NCBI GenBank assembly: GCA_050747245.1
Contig: JBOGNO010000007.1
Location: 1 to 64,000 of the forward strand
Reading direction: 5' to 3'
Source of the DNA: JBOGNO01 sp050747245
GTDB lineage: Bacteria; Acidobacteriota; Terriglobia; Acidiferrales; UBA7541
Length of the DNA stretch: 64,000 bases
Part shown: positions 37,269-47,350 of the stretch, one piece after another
Numbering within the stretch: the first letter of the stretch is position 1
Layout of the letters: every line of letters begins with the position of its first letter
Position numbers and translations under genes: made by a program
The notes under the pieces: generated by a model
The model's database searches: none
The model's input: only the letters and a program-made list of their open reading frames with translations
What the model was told of the DNA's origin: nothing

Positions 37269-39035
37269 ATGTCGCTCCCCAGGACGACCAAGGGAATCAT
37301 TTTTGCTTGGATGGCGCTGTTGGGCGCGTCGGCCGTCGTGGCCTGCCTTCCCGCAGGACAGAGCCGCACGGCCCTCGCCGACATATTGCAGTGCATGGTC
37401 CCGCTCTTCGCGAATGCCGGGCTGCTTTGGAACGCAGCTTCGCCCCACCGCCGTCAAAACACTTTTTGGATGCTGCTGGCGGCAAGCTCGACAATCTGGC
37501 TGGTGGGCCAGTTGTGGTGGACGTATGCAGAATTGGTGGCCCGGCAATCGGCGCCGTATCCTTTTTCCGGAGATTTTGTCTTCTTCCTGCATTCCGTGCC
37601 GTTAATGGCAGCGCTGGCCCTGCAACCACATGCTCGCAAGAAAGGCGAATCGCTTCGATACGGCCACGTCGACTTTGCGCTCCTGGCCCTCCTGTGGGTG
37701 TATCTCTACGTGCGCATTGTTCTTCCCTGGAAATTCGCCATGCCGGATGCTCAGGTGTATGCGGAGAAGTATTCCCAGATCTATCTGATTGAGCAGGCGG
37801 TGTTTCTGCTCGGCCTGGGCTGGTTCGTGTTGCGTACCAGAGGCGCCTGGCAAAAAGTTTACGCCCATCTCTTCGGCGCGGCCTTTCTTTACACTGTTGG
37901 CTACCTGTGGATGGATTTCGAAGCCTCGCTCGGCCGCTATCACACCGGGGGATTTTCCGATCTGCCTCTTGTTGCTTCATTCGTGTGGCTGGGTTCGGCA
38001 GGAATGATTGCGCACCGCCTGAAACCAGCTCCCGAACCCTTGGTACGGATTACCCGTCAACATGTGCAATGGCATGTCTGGCTCGCAATGGGCGGCCTGA
38101 TTTCGCTGCCCGTCTTCGCGGTGTGGAACTTCGAGGCGAGCAACTTGCCCGATGCCGTTCGGCATTTTCGACTGGTAATCACGCTGGCAACTATTCCCGC
38201 CGGTTTGCTATTATTTTTCTTCCGGCAGTCGCTGGTGGACCGCGACAGGTTGAAGTTGCTCTCAAACCTCCAGCAATCACTTGAAAACCTGAAGCGTCTT
38301 CAAACGCAGTTCGTGCAGGCCGAAAAATTGGCATCGCTCGGCGAACTGGCGGCCGGGGCTGCGCACGAGATCAATAACCCGCTCACGGCCATCATGGGTT
38401 ATTCCGAACTGCTGAGCGAAGATGCGTCGGCGGGAGAAAGAGCACGCAGCCTGGGAGAAAAGATCCGCGAACAGGCGCGCCGCACCAAGACACTCGTGAA
38501 CAATCTTCTGAGCTTTGCGCGGCAGGTGCCCGTTGAAAAGCAATTGCTCGATTTGAATACCATCCTTACGAGCGCCCTGCAGCTCCGCAACCTTGACATG
38601 AGAGACAAGAACATCCGAATCGAGCTGAATAACCGGAGTGTGCTGCCTGCCGTGCGCGGCGATCCCAACCAGTTGCTCCAGGTCTTTTATCACCTGATCA
38701 GCAACGCCGTGGATGCCATGGAGGAAAACGGCGGGGTGCTCACGGTTTCCACACGGCGCGAGAAAGGAGAAGTCCTGGTGGAATTCAGCGATACCGGGCC
38801 GGGGCTTCGCGAGCCGGGGCGCATCTTCGATCCATTCTATACGACGAAGCCTGTGGGCAAGGCTACCGGCCTTGGCCTCAGCATTTGCTACGGCATCATT
38901 CAGGAGCACGGCGGGCGAATCTCAGGTTTCAATCGGACCGAGGGAGGCTGCACGATTCGCATTGAGCTTCCCGCTGTCCTCGCACTTTTCCCGCAGGCGC
39001 AGAAGGCCGCTCCTACCCCCGTTGCCGCCATCTAA
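37269..39035 (+). CDS. Membrane-bound sensor histidine kinase (orphan)
   Basis: A 588-residue inner-membrane kinase. About eight to nine hydrophobic segments fill residues 10-320. A short coiled coil follows, then the dimerisation domain with the phospho-accepting His366 in AAGAAHEINNPLTAIMGYSE. The ATPase domain shows the N box (HLISNAVDAMEENGG), the G1 box (FSDTGPGL) and the G2 box (GKATGLGLSICYGII). It resembles NtrB-type kinases. No response regulator gene is adjacent, so its partner is elsewhere, and the signal is unknown. The polytopic sensor may sample the membrane rather than the periplasm. Confidence 0.92.
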   Translation: MSLPRTTKGIIFAWMALLGASAVVACLPAGQSRTALADILQCMVPLFANAGLLWNAASPHRRQNTFWMLLAASSTIWLVGQLWWTYAELVARQSAPYPFSGDFVFFLHSVPLMAALALQPHARKKGESLRYGHVDFALLALLWVYLYVRIVLPWKFAMPDAQVYAEKYSQIYLIEQAVFLLGLGWFVLRTRGAWQKVYAHLFGAAFLYTVGYLWMDFEASLGRYHTGGFSDLPLVASFVWLGSAGMIAHRLKPAPEPLVRITRQHVQWHVWLAMGGLISLPVFAVWNFEASNLPDAVRHFRLVITLATIPAGLLLFFFRQSLVDRDRLKLLSNLQQSLENLKRLQTQFVQAEKLASLGELAAGAAHEINNPLTAIMGYSELLSEDASAGERARSLGEKIREQARRTKTLVNNLLSFARQVPVEKQLLDLNTILTSALQLRNLDMRDKNIRIELNNRSVLPAVRGDPNQLLQVFYHLISNAVDAMEENGGVLTVSTRREKGEVLVEFSDTGPGLREPGRIFDPFYTTKPVGKATGLGLSICYGIIQEHGGRISGFNRTEGGCTIRIELPAVLALFPQAQKAAPTPVAAI

Positions 39036-39088
39036 AAGCAGTTGCGCAATTTCGAGTATCTTGCGCTGTGTGCTAAATTCGATGTTTC

Positions 39089-39892
39089 GTGAGTGACCCC
39101 GCAATTTCGACCGAGCATCTCACTCGCCGCTTTGGCCAACTGGTCGCCGTGGACGATGTGTGCCTCACAGTGGATGCAGGCCAATTTTTCGGGTTTCTCG
39201 GCCCAAACGGCGCGGGAAAATCGACCACCATCAAGATGCTCACCGGGCTACTCGCCGCTTCCGCAGGGAGCATCCGCGTTCTAGGTATTGACCTAGCGGA
39301 AAATCCGGTCGAACTGAAACGCCAAATTGGTGTGGTGCCCGAGGGATTGGCGCTTTTCACCCGGCTGACTGGTTCGGAGTATTTGAATTTCGCCGCGCGC
39401 ATGTACGGACTCGATCGCCAAATGGCCTCCCAGCGCGCGAGCGAACTGCTCGAATTCATGCAACTCGCCGATCGCCCGAAATCCCTCATCGCCGACTATT
39501 CGCATGGCATGCAGAAGAAACTGGCCCTCGCCGCCGCGGTGATTCACGGCCCGCGCGTACTTTTTCTCGACGAGCCGTTTGAGGGAGTGGACGCCGTCGC
39601 CGCGGGCACACTGAAATCTATGCTGCAGCGGATGATCGCACGCGGTGCGACGATTTTCCTGACCTCCCACGTGCTCGAAATTGTCGAGCGACTTTGCAGC
39701 CACGTCGCCATCATCAGCAAAGGAAAACTTGTCGCGCAGGGTTCGCTCGAAGAATTGCGAGCGGGCGTAGAATCTCGCGAAGCCGTGCCCGCTGGCGGAG
39801 CACCTCGCGAAAAGCTCACCCTCGAACAAATCTTCCTCGATATCGTCGGCGGCTCTCGTGACGCGGGCCGTGAACTTTCCTGGTTGGGATGA
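39089..39892 (+). CDS. ABC transporter ATP-binding protein
   Basis: A 267-residue cytoplasmic ATPase. It has Walker A (GPNGAGKST), the Q-loop region (QIGVVPEGLALF), a variant signature motif (YSHGMQKKLALAAAV, where LSGGQ is common), Walker B (VLFLDEPFEG) and the H-loop (FLTSHVLEIVE). The YSHGM signature is typical of ABC-2 type exporters. The start is a GTG at 39089. It overlaps the following permease gene by 4 nt, so the two form one exporter. Confidence 0.92.
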   Translation: MSDPAISTEHLTRRFGQLVAVDDVCLTVDAGQFFGFLGPNGAGKSTTIKMLTGLLAASAGSIRVLGIDLAENPVELKRQIGVVPEGLALFTRLTGSEYLNFAARMYGLDRQMASQRASELLEFMQLADRPKSLIADYSHGMQKKLALAAAVIHGPRVLFLDEPFEGVDAVAAGTLKSMLQRMIARGATIFLTSHVLEIVERLCSHVAIISKGKLVAQGSLEELRAGVESREAVPAGGAPREKLTLEQIFLDIVGGSRDAGRELSWLG

Positions 39893-41541
39893 GTGCGCTT
39901 TCGGGAATTCGCATGCAAACGGGGCTGATTGCGCGGCTCCGCTGGCAGATTTTTGTCAATTCGCTCCGCACCGTCAAAGGCCGCCTCGAGATTTTCTCGA
40001 AAATCATGATCGGCATCGTGCTCGGCGGGGGAATCCTTTCTGCCGGGATCGGACTCGGCGTGGCTTCCTATTTTCTGGTACACACGGGCCGCGAAGAGTT
40101 TCTCCCCGGCATCTTCTGGGTCATATTTTTCTTCTGGCAGGGATTTCCCGTGATGTCCACGGCGTTCGGGGCGCCTTTTGATTTTGCGGAGCTGCTGCGC
40201 TACCCGCTGCGCTACACGAGTTTTTTTCTCGTCGTACTGGCTTATGGAATGTTCGATCCCGCGGCTCTCGGATGCTGCTACTGGCTCGCTTGCATCGTGG
40301 CAGGAGTGTCGCTTGCGCAGCCGGCGCTCTTCCCCGTGACAGCTCTGCTGGCCCTTGTTTTTGCGGCGGTCAATCTTCTCCTGGCGCGAGCCATTCTCGC
40401 GTGGCTGGATCGCTGGCTTGCGCAGCGCAAGACACGCGAAATCTTGGGGGTCGTTTTTTTTGTTTTCATCATCGGACTTCAGTTCATCAACCCGCTGGTA
40501 CAGCGACTGAATGGCCATTTGCCTGCTTCTTCGGAACGATTGCTATGGCTCGCGCAAGTTCAAAGATTCTTTCCTCCCGGCCTGGCTGGCACCGCACTGG
40601 ACGGCTTTGTACGCGGAGAGCGCGTTGCTCCGTTTTTCAACGCTGTCCTTTTGTGCGTCTACGGGCTGGTTTTTTTCTGGCTGCTGGAGCTGCGCCTGCG
40701 GAAGCAATTCGCTGGAGAGAGCTTTGGCGAGTCGATTGCTCCTGTTGCAATGCCTGCGGCGAAGAGAGGGTCAGTCTCGGTTGCCGGCTGGAACCTTCGC
40801 GGGCTTTCCGGTTCCCTCGCCGCGGTCGTCGAAAAGGAGGTCCGTTATCTTTCGCGCAGCGGTCCCATGTTGCTCACATTTGTCATGCCCATTTTTATTC
40901 TCGTGCTATTTAAGGTTTCCCCTGCGCGTGGCGGGCAGCAGAAATTCCTTACGCAATTATCGGACCTGGCCTTTCCCATCGCTGCGGCGTATGCGCTGCT
41001 GGTTCTCACGAACGTCGTCTACAACTCTCTGGGAGCCGACGACAAGGGAATACAGTTTTTTCTATTTGCGCCCGTGCGCTTCCGCGATGTCTTGCGAGGA
41101 AAAAATATTGCACATTCTGTTCTGCTTGTTCTCGAAATGGTGCTGGTATTCGCCGGCGCCAGCTTGCTGTATCGTCCGCCCTCTCCAGCCATCGTCGCAG
41201 CGACCCTCACAGGTGTGCTATTTGCCGCACTCGCAAATTTTTCCGCGGGCAACCTGATGTCCGTGCAGTTTCCCAAGAGAATTGATTATTCGGCGCTAGG
41301 CCGGCAGCGGCTTCCCGGCTTAAGCGTCATCATCTCTATGACCGTGCAGCTCCTGGCCATGGGGATTTGCGCAGCCGTGTTCTTCATCTCGCACCTTCTC
41401 GGACACATCTGGCTCTCCGCGCTCGTGCTTCTCGTCCTGGCGGCAGCGGTGTTCCCGCTTTACCTGTGGACGCTTCGCCAAGGCGAACGCGTCGTGCTCG
41501 AAAAGCGCGACGCGTTGCTCGCGGAGGTCGCCAAGTCCTGA
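39889..41541 (+). CDS. ABC exporter permease (large ABC-2-like)
   Basis: A 550-residue inner-membrane protein with about twelve hydrophobic segments. It starts at an ATGA overlap with the ATPase gene, so its translation is coupled. It lacks a classical short ABC-2 permease layout and is closer to the two-bundle exporters of about 500-560 residues found with YSHGM-type ATPases. The cargo is unknown; lipids, peptides or antibiotics are typical for the group. No accessory secretion gene is nearby. Confidence 0.78.
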   Translation: MSALSGIRMQTGLIARLRWQIFVNSLRTVKGRLEIFSKIMIGIVLGGGILSAGIGLGVASYFLVHTGREEFLPGIFWVIFFFWQGFPVMSTAFGAPFDFAELLRYPLRYTSFFLVVLAYGMFDPAALGCCYWLACIVAGVSLAQPALFPVTALLALVFAAVNLLLARAILAWLDRWLAQRKTREILGVVFFVFIIGLQFINPLVQRLNGHLPASSERLLWLAQVQRFFPPGLAGTALDGFVRGERVAPFFNAVLLCVYGLVFFWLLELRLRKQFAGESFGESIAPVAMPAAKRGSVSVAGWNLRGLSGSLAAVVEKEVRYLSRSGPMLLTFVMPIFILVLFKVSPARGGQQKFLTQLSDLAFPIAAAYALLVLTNVVYNSLGADDKGIQFFLFAPVRFRDVLRGKNIAHSVLLVLEMVLVFAGASLLYRPPSPAIVAATLTGVLFAALANFSAGNLMSVQFPKRIDYSALGRQRLPGLSVIISMTVQLLAMGICAAVFFISHLLGHIWLSALVLLVLAAAVFPLYLWTLRQGERVVLEKRDALLAEVAKS

Positions 41542-41667
41542 TTCCGTATTTTGAAACGTCTGCGTCGGCGTGCGTGTCCCTCTGCTAGAGATTGCACCGC
41601 ACGAGAGGCTGCGCTAAAGTCCATCGCGACTGATTCTTTAAACGTCGGATTTCAGAAGGAATTTTTC

Positions 41668-43983
41668 ATGAAAAAAGCATTCATTTGCATGCTCTTGGCT
41701 TGCAGTGGCTGGGTGGTTGGGGCGACATCCGTCCGCGCGCAAAACCGCGACTCAAAGCGCACGCCCAAATTCTCACGAACACAGAAATCGTCGACAAGAA
41801 TCGCATCAGATTCCGGCAGTTGGGGCTCGCTCGAGGGCGACCTGAAGGAGTTGGTGGAAACTCCCGCCGTGTCGGGATACGAACAGGAGCTCGCAGCGAA
41901 GATACGCGCCCGTTTAGAGAAATTCTCGCCGCAGACGGACAACCTCGGCGATGTGCTCATCACCATTGGCAGCGGCTCGCCGCATCGCTTGATCGCCGCG
42001 CCCATCGACGAGCCCGGGTTTGTGGTGAGCGGCCTCACCGAAGACGGCTACGTGCGCGTCCAGCGTCTTCCGCAGGGCGGTTTGTTCCCGCTTTACAATG
42101 AACTCTGGTCCGCGCAGCCCGTGCGCATCAAATCCGCGCAGGGAAAGTGGATTGATGGCGTCGTCGCCGGACTTTCCGTTCATCTCCAGCCCGGACGCTT
42201 GCATCCTCCGGATGAAGAAGACCTCGATGACATGTACATCGATGTCGGCGCCACATCCGCCGAAGAAGCTCGCCGGGGAGGCGCGGATTACCTCAGCCCC
42301 ATCGTGCTCGACCGCCATGATTACGTCATGGGTTTCGGCAAGCATACATCCGTTGCCATCGGCGACCGCTTCGGAGCCGCCGCACTCCTTGAGCTTCTTC
42401 GCGACATCGATCCGGCAAGATTGAAGGGGACTCTCACGCTTGCCTTCGTAACGCAGCAATGGACCGGCGCGCGCGGCCTTGAACGCGTTTTGACTGTGGT
42501 AAAGCCCGACGAGATGCTTTACATCGGCCGCCTGACCGCCAGCGGTCCTGTGTCCGGCATGCAATCGGTTCGTCGTGCTCCACGCCGCGAACTGGGCAGC
42601 GGAGTTCTCCTCGGCATGGCGGGGGCAGAGGAAACGTTGGCTGGTTTTCCCGCGGAGCTTAAACTTCTTGCCGATGCCAGCAAGATTCCTTTCGAAGAAG
42701 ATTACTCGGCGCCTTTGATGTCGCCGAGTTACATCGCGCGAACCCCGCTGCCAGAGCGCTGGGCGCATCTTGGAATCGCCACTGCCTGGCCCCTTACCCC
42801 CGCGGAAATGATTGACTCAAAGGATCTCTCAGCTCTCGCGGGCTTTCTCGACTCCTACGTCGGGGTCACTGCGAAGCCTGAAAGCGCTGCGGCCATCGGA
42901 GACGGCGTGGGCCCGGCTGCTCGACCGCAAACGGCGCCGCCAACTACGGAAATTCTTCGACAGCTGGTTGGAACCTACGGCGTGAGCGGGCACGAAGAAT
43001 CTGTGCGCGAAAAAGTGAAATTTCTTCTTCCGCCGTGGGCCAAGCCCGAAACCGATCCTGCGGGCAATCTGGTTCTGCACTTGGGGACACCTGCTGCCGG
43101 CTCGAAGACTCCGCGCATACTGGTCGTCGCGCACATGGATGAAATCGGATTCGAAGTTAAGTCTGTCGCAAGCGACGGCCGCCTGGAAATCGAATCGCGC
43201 GGCGGCGGAGCGATGGAATTCTTTGCCGGCCACCCTGTCCTCGTTCATTCTTCCAATGGAGTGCATCCCGGCGTCCTTGAACTGCCCGCAAGCTGGGATG
43301 CTCCGGAGTTCAAATGGCCCCGCGGCCGCGAAGCCGCCTATCGCGTGGACGTGGGCGCCCGTTCGCCGCAGGAGGTTTTGCAGCTCGGAATTACGAAAGG
43401 CGATTTCATCACCGTCCCGAAGAAATATCGCAAGCTCATGGGCACGCGCGCGAACGGCCGCAGCTTCGATGACCGCGTGGGATGCGCTTCGCTCGTCTCT
43501 GCCGCTTGGGCTCTCGGCCCAAATTTGAAAGATCGCGATGTCACGTTCTTGTTTTCCACTGGCGAAGAGACCGGATTGGTCGGCGCGGCTGCGGCTGCCA
43601 AGCGCCTTTATGAAGAAGGCAAGGAGCCCGATTTTGTTTTCGCCGTGGACACATTCGTTAGCTCCGATTCACCGCTTGAATCTAAGCGCTTCGGCGACGC
43701 CATCCTTGGGAAGGGATTCGTCAGTCGCGCCGTGGACAATTCCAACGTCACTCCGCGCGAGGATGTGGAGAAACTGCTGGCACTCGCGAAAGCCAATCAA
43801 ATTCCAATGCAGTACGGCGTGACCGGCGGCGGAAATGACGGCTCGGCCTATCTGCGTTACGGCGCGGTGGACGTGGCCCTTGGCTGGCCGCTGCGCTATT
43901 CCCACTCATCAGCCGAAGTAATTGATAGCCGCGATCTGGATGCCCTCGCGCAGATCGTTACTGTCGTGGCGCGAAGCTGGTAG
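41668..43983 (+). CDS. Secreted tandem M42-family aminopeptidase, first copy degenerate
   Basis: About 771 residues. The ATG at 41668 follows AGAAGGA and starts a signal peptide (MKKAFICMLLACSGWVVGAT). Two M42-like domains follow, at about 55-400 and 427-770. The second keeps the metal and catalytic residues: His489 (VVAHMDEIGF), Asp602 (FDDRVG), Glu633-Glu634 (TGEETGLVG), Asp661 (AVDTFV) and His746 (YSHSSAE). In the first the matching positions read Pro112 (APIDEPGF), Gln264-Trp265 (TQQWTGARG), Gly287 and Leu376; only the Asp in GDRFG remains. The first domain is therefore probably inactive and may have a structural or regulatory role. The product would act in the periplasm or outside, releasing N-terminal residues. 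Confidence 0.85.
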   Translation: MKKAFICMLLACSGWVVGATSVRAQNRDSKRTPKFSRTQKSSTRIASDSGSWGSLEGDLKELVETPAVSGYEQELAAKIRARLEKFSPQTDNLGDVLITIGSGSPHRLIAAPIDEPGFVVSGLTEDGYVRVQRLPQGGLFPLYNELWSAQPVRIKSAQGKWIDGVVAGLSVHLQPGRLHPPDEEDLDDMYIDVGATSAEEARRGGADYLSPIVLDRHDYVMGFGKHTSVAIGDRFGAAALLELLRDIDPARLKGTLTLAFVTQQWTGARGLERVLTVVKPDEMLYIGRLTASGPVSGMQSVRRAPRRELGSGVLLGMAGAEETLAGFPAELKLLADASKIPFEEDYSAPLMSPSYIARTPLPERWAHLGIATAWPLTPAEMIDSKDLSALAGFLDSYVGVTAKPESAAAIGDGVGPAARPQTAPPTTEILRQLVGTYGVSGHEESVREKVKFLLPPWAKPETDPAGNLVLHLGTPAAGSKTPRILVVAHMDEIGFEVKSVASDGRLEIESRGGGAMEFFAGHPVLVHSSNGVHPGVLELPASWDAPEFKWPRGREAAYRVDVGARSPQEVLQLGITKGDFITVPKKYRKLMGTRANGRSFDDRVGCASLVSAAWALGPNLKDRDVTFLFSTGEETGLVGAAAAAKRLYEEGKEPDFVFAVDTFVSSDSPLESKRFGDAILGKGFVSRAVDNSNVTPREDVEKLLALAKANQIPMQYGVTGGGNDGSAYLRYGAVDVALGWPLRYSHSSAEVIDSRDLDALAQIVTVVARSW

Positions 43984-43989
43984 CAGCTC

Positions 43990-44640
43990 ATGACGGTTCC
44001 CGCTTTCGCGCCGCCGCGCTTCATTGTTGTCGAGGGTCCCATTCGTGTCGGCAAGACCACCCTCGCAAAAATTCTCGCCGAGCGCCTGCACGCTCGCCGC
44101 GTCTTCGATTGCGACGACAATCCGTTTCTCTCCGATTTCTACGACGAAAAGCCCGGAGCCGCATTTCGCGCGCAGATGTATTTTCTCATCGAGCGCCACC
44201 GCCGCCTCGCCGAGCTGCCGCTGGATGCCTCTCCTGGTCCCGTGGTAAGCGATTTCTTGTTCGAGAAAGACAAGATTTTCGCGTATCTCAATTGCGATAA
44301 TGAAGAGTTGAAGCTCTACGAGCGCTATTTTGAGATGCTTTCGCAGTCGCTGCCTGTGCCGGATCTGGTGATTTATCTTCAGGCCAAGCCCGCAATCCTG
44401 AGCGCGCGCATCTCCAAGAAAGGCCGCCGCAGCGAATCGCAGATTTCCGGAGAATATATCGAGGCCGTCGCGCAGGCCTACGAGCATTTCTTTTTTCGCT
44501 ATGCCGCCTCGAACCTATTAGTGGTGGATACTTCGGAATTGGACTTCGTCGAGCGCAATCAGGATTTGCAGGTGCTGCTCGAGCGCCTTCGCCAGCCCGT
44601 CAAGGGCACGCAGTATTTTCTACCTCTCGGCCCCGCCTGA
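43990..44640 (+). CDS. Deoxynucleoside kinase
   Basis: A 216-residue cytoplasmic kinase of the dNK family (deoxyadenosine/deoxyguanosine kinase type). It has the P-loop GPIRVGKTT at residues 16-24, the SDFLFEKDKIFA segment with the family's substrate-binding acidic residue, and the lid-like ARISKKGRRSE. It phosphorylates deoxynucleosides in nucleotide salvage. It begins six bases after the M42 gene, so it is probably co-transcribed, although the two functions are not obviously linked. Confidence 0.88.
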   Translation: MTVPAFAPPRFIVVEGPIRVGKTTLAKILAERLHARRVFDCDDNPFLSDFYDEKPGAAFRAQMYFLIERHRRLAELPLDASPGPVVSDFLFEKDKIFAYLNCDNEELKLYERYFEMLSQSLPVPDLVIYLQAKPAILSARISKKGRRSESQISGEYIEAVAQAYEHFFFRYAASNLLVVDTSELDFVERNQDLQVLLERLRQPVKGTQYFLPLGPA

Positions 44641-44659
44641 AGGTCGATCCGGTTGCGCG

Positions 44660-45145
44660 CTACGCGGGGCGGGCCGCTCCCGAGAATCGGTGCCGCACCC
44701 TTCCCAGAAACCGGTTGATCGGATGACTGCGATGGAGGAACTGAACCAGGGGCTCTCGCCGCAAGCCGATGCGCTGTAGAGCTCGGCGGATGCGGAAATC
44801 GCGGCCTGCGGAAATCATTCCGCGCTGCAGGATTTCAATCGCGTCCGATGTGCGTCCGGCCGTTTGATAGACTTCCGCGAGGTTCAGGTAGAGCTGCGCA
44901 TGGTTCGTTTTAAGCCCGATGGCTTCCTGGCAGAGCATTTCCGCGTCGCCAAACCGTTGTTCCGCTAGTGCGGCAAGCAGCCCGGTGTAGGAAAGATAGA
45001 AGGGATTCTTGGGCTCCGAACCCAAGGCCCGCCGCGCATGCAGCAAAGCATCCCCTGGAAGCCCGTCGCGCAAACGTTTCAGGCATTCCTTGAATTCCGT
45101 GATTCCCGCGTCGGCCGGCGCGGGCGATCCAATCCAGTGGGACAT
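44660..45145 (-). CDS. TPR-like protein
   Basis: About 161 residues with two or three TPR-like helical pairs (AEMLCQEAIGLKTNHAQLYL, LNLAEVYQTAGRTSDAIEIL). The C-terminal 35 residues are basic and Arg-rich. The ATG at 45145 is six bases after GGGAGG and is preferred over the GTG six bases earlier. It is probably cytoplasmic. It converges with the deoxynucleoside kinase gene. No specific function. Confidence 0.7.
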   Translation of the reverse strand: MSHWIGSPAPADAGITEFKECLKRLRDGLPGDALLHARRALGSEPKNPFYLSYTGLLAALAEQRFGDAEMLCQEAIGLKTNHAQLYLNLAEVYQTAGRTSDAIEILQRGMISAGRDFRIRRALQRIGLRREPLVQFLHRSHPINRFLGRVRHRFSGAARPA

Positions 45146-45303
45146 TCTCACCCTCCCGTGGAATCAGGCACTCCAAACGTTGTCTGAAACTACGCTGTCA
45201 AACGGCGCAAAGCTATCCCCCGCGCGGCCAGTTTTCGGACACCCCTCACCCTCCTGTCCTTTTAGGCAGGGCGAACGCAAAGGAAAGAGTTTGAAGGGAT
45301 GCT

Positions 45304-47334
45304 CTACTCCGGCGGCATCAGGCGGTTGAACCATTCGAGCGTGCGCTCGATTACGTCGCGGCTGTGCGCAGGATTGGCGAAGAGGTGGCCCTCGCTGGGG
45401 TAAACGACAAATTGTGTCTGCACGCCCAGGGTCTTCAGCGCGTGCCAAAATTCAAACGATTGCGGCGCGGGACATTCGCCGTCGCGGTCGCCCACCACAA
45501 TCAGTGTGGGCGTTCGCGCGTTCTTGATGAAATGGATCGGCGCGCTTTTTTCGTACACGGCCGGATCGTCGTACACCGATGCGCCGAAAAACGGGATCAT
45601 CCACTGGTCAATCTCATTTTCGCCGTAGTAGCTCAGCCAGTCGGCGAGTCCGGCTCCGGAGACGGCTGCACGGAAGCGGTTTGTCTGCGTCACCGCCCAC
45701 ATGGTCATGTATCCGCCGTAGCTCCAGCCCGTGATTCCCACGCGATGGTCGTCAATCGGCGCGATTTTTTCCGCCGCGTCCACGCCCGCCAGGATGTCCC
45801 GAAAATCGCCGTACCCGAAATCCTTCACATTCGCCTGCGTGAAGGTTTCTCCCTGGCCGTAGCTCCCGCGAGGGTTAGGCCGCAATACGAAATAGCCTGC
45901 CTCGGCGAGCGCTTCGGCATAATCCCATCGTAGCGGCCACGCGGGCCTCACCGATGAGGATGGTCCACCATGGACGTAAACCACCATCGGATATTTTTTC
46001 GCCGGATCGAAATCTCTTGGGTATAGCAGCCAGCCTTGAATCGTAAAATTGTCGCTCGTCCAGTGCAGGCTTTTCGCGCCTCCCCAGGCTGGCTCGAGTG
46101 TTGCGTTCGCATGTGTCACTTGCTGCCACGCTCCCACCGGGCCCGCCCAGACCTCCGGAGGCTTCTCGAAGGAATGGCGAATTACCGCGGACATTTTTCC
46201 GTCGCGCGCCAGCGAAATCTGAAATCCAAATCCCGGCGAGCCAATGGATTCCGGCCGCGTCCACCGCGTGCTCAAATTTCCTTCGAGGTCCACACTGGCG
46301 ATTCCGGAATTCCCGTCCACGTGCTCAGTGAATTCAATTTTGGAATCCGGCGTCCATTCGAGCCAGGATGCCGTGGCCTTCATTCCTTCCGTCAGATTTC
46401 GCGCCGCGCCGCCTTCGGCGGGAACGACGTAGACGTCACCGCCGACAACGGGCTCGTCGCTCATCAATCCTCCGATGAACGCAATCAATTTTCCGTCCGC
46501 CGACCACTTCGGTACGCCGATTTGCAGCGGCGGCTTGTAGATAGATTTCATCGCTCCGCCCGCCCCATTGATCGTAAAAATCTCTGCTACGTACCAGTTG
46601 TCGTCGCCGTTCCCGTGTGCGGCGGTGGTGATGAATCGCTTTCCGTCCGGCGACCAGTCGTATTCGTACACGTACATATCGGCCGGTGAAATTTGCCGCG
46701 TGTGCCCTGTCTCTGCATCTACCAGCGTCAGCCGTTGTTCGAAACTCGCGTCAGTGACCACGCCCTCCACCGGCGTTTCCGCCACCAGCGGCCCTGCCGC
46801 GCGCGTCGCGTTTTCGGTGTACAGCAGCGCGATCGTCTTGCCGTCCGGTGACCATCCCGGCGTTGTCACAAATCCGTGCAGATGCGTCAGCCGCCGCGCC
46901 GCGCCCCCGGCCGCACTCGCCACGAAAAGCTGCAATTGCCCCGGCGTTTCGGCGTCGGAGAGAAACGCAACGCGTTGCGATTCGGGCGCCCACGCAATGT
47001 CGTGTTCCTCGTGCGCGGCGGTTCCGTTTCCCGCCGTGATTTTTCGCGGCGCATCGGGCTTGGCTACGTCTGCAATAAAAATCGCGGAGTTGGGCGATGG
47101 CGCCCCGCCTTTTCCCGCGAGCGATTCCGTCCACGCCACCCGGCGGCCATCGGGCGAGATCTCCGTCTCAAGAAATACCCGCACGCCGAACATCGCCGCA
47201 ATCGCGCGCTCCGCAGGCTTCTCTTGCTTAGCCGACGTCGCAGGAGTGCTCTGCTTCTTCTGTGCGGCCGCGGGAAATGCAAAGTTGAGAGCTAAACAGC
47301 CAGCCAGCATCCATTTCGCAGTGTCTCGTTTCAT
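45304..47334 (-). CDS. Secreted S9-family prolyl oligopeptidase-like peptidase
   Basis: About 676 residues. A signal peptide (MKRDTAKWMLAGCLALNFAF) precedes a WD40-like beta-propeller (WAPESQRVAFLSD, WSPDGKTIALLYT and similar blades). The C-terminal alpha/beta hydrolase has the catalytic Ser in GWSYGGYMTMW, Asp in VVGDRDGECP and His in YPSEGHLF. It matches acylaminoacyl-peptidase or dipeptidyl-peptidase types that digest exported peptides in the periplasm. The start at 47334 follows AGAGGAAA. The CocE-like gene ends 17 nt upstream of this start on the same strand, so the two are likely co-transcribed. Confidence 0.93.
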   Translation of the reverse strand: MKRDTAKWMLAGCLALNFAFPAAAQKKQSTPATSAKQEKPAERAIAAMFGVRVFLETEISPDGRRVAWTESLAGKGGAPSPNSAIFIADVAKPDAPRKITAGNGTAAHEEHDIAWAPESQRVAFLSDAETPGQLQLFVASAAGGAARRLTHLHGFVTTPGWSPDGKTIALLYTENATRAAGPLVAETPVEGVVTDASFEQRLTLVDAETGHTRQISPADMYVYEYDWSPDGKRFITTAAHGNGDDNWYVAEIFTINGAGGAMKSIYKPPLQIGVPKWSADGKLIAFIGGLMSDEPVVGGDVYVVPAEGGAARNLTEGMKATASWLEWTPDSKIEFTEHVDGNSGIASVDLEGNLSTRWTRPESIGSPGFGFQISLARDGKMSAVIRHSFEKPPEVWAGPVGAWQQVTHANATLEPAWGGAKSLHWTSDNFTIQGWLLYPRDFDPAKKYPMVVYVHGGPSSSVRPAWPLRWDYAEALAEAGYFVLRPNPRGSYGQGETFTQANVKDFGYGDFRDILAGVDAAEKIAPIDDHRVGITGWSYGGYMTMWAVTQTNRFRAAVSGAGLADWLSYYGENEIDQWMIPFFGASVYDDPAVYEKSAPIHFIKNARTPTLIVVGDRDGECPAPQSFEFWHALKTLGVQTQFVVYPSEGHLFANPAHSRDVIERTLEWFNRLMPPE

Positions 47335-47350
47335 GAGCGATTCTTTCCTC

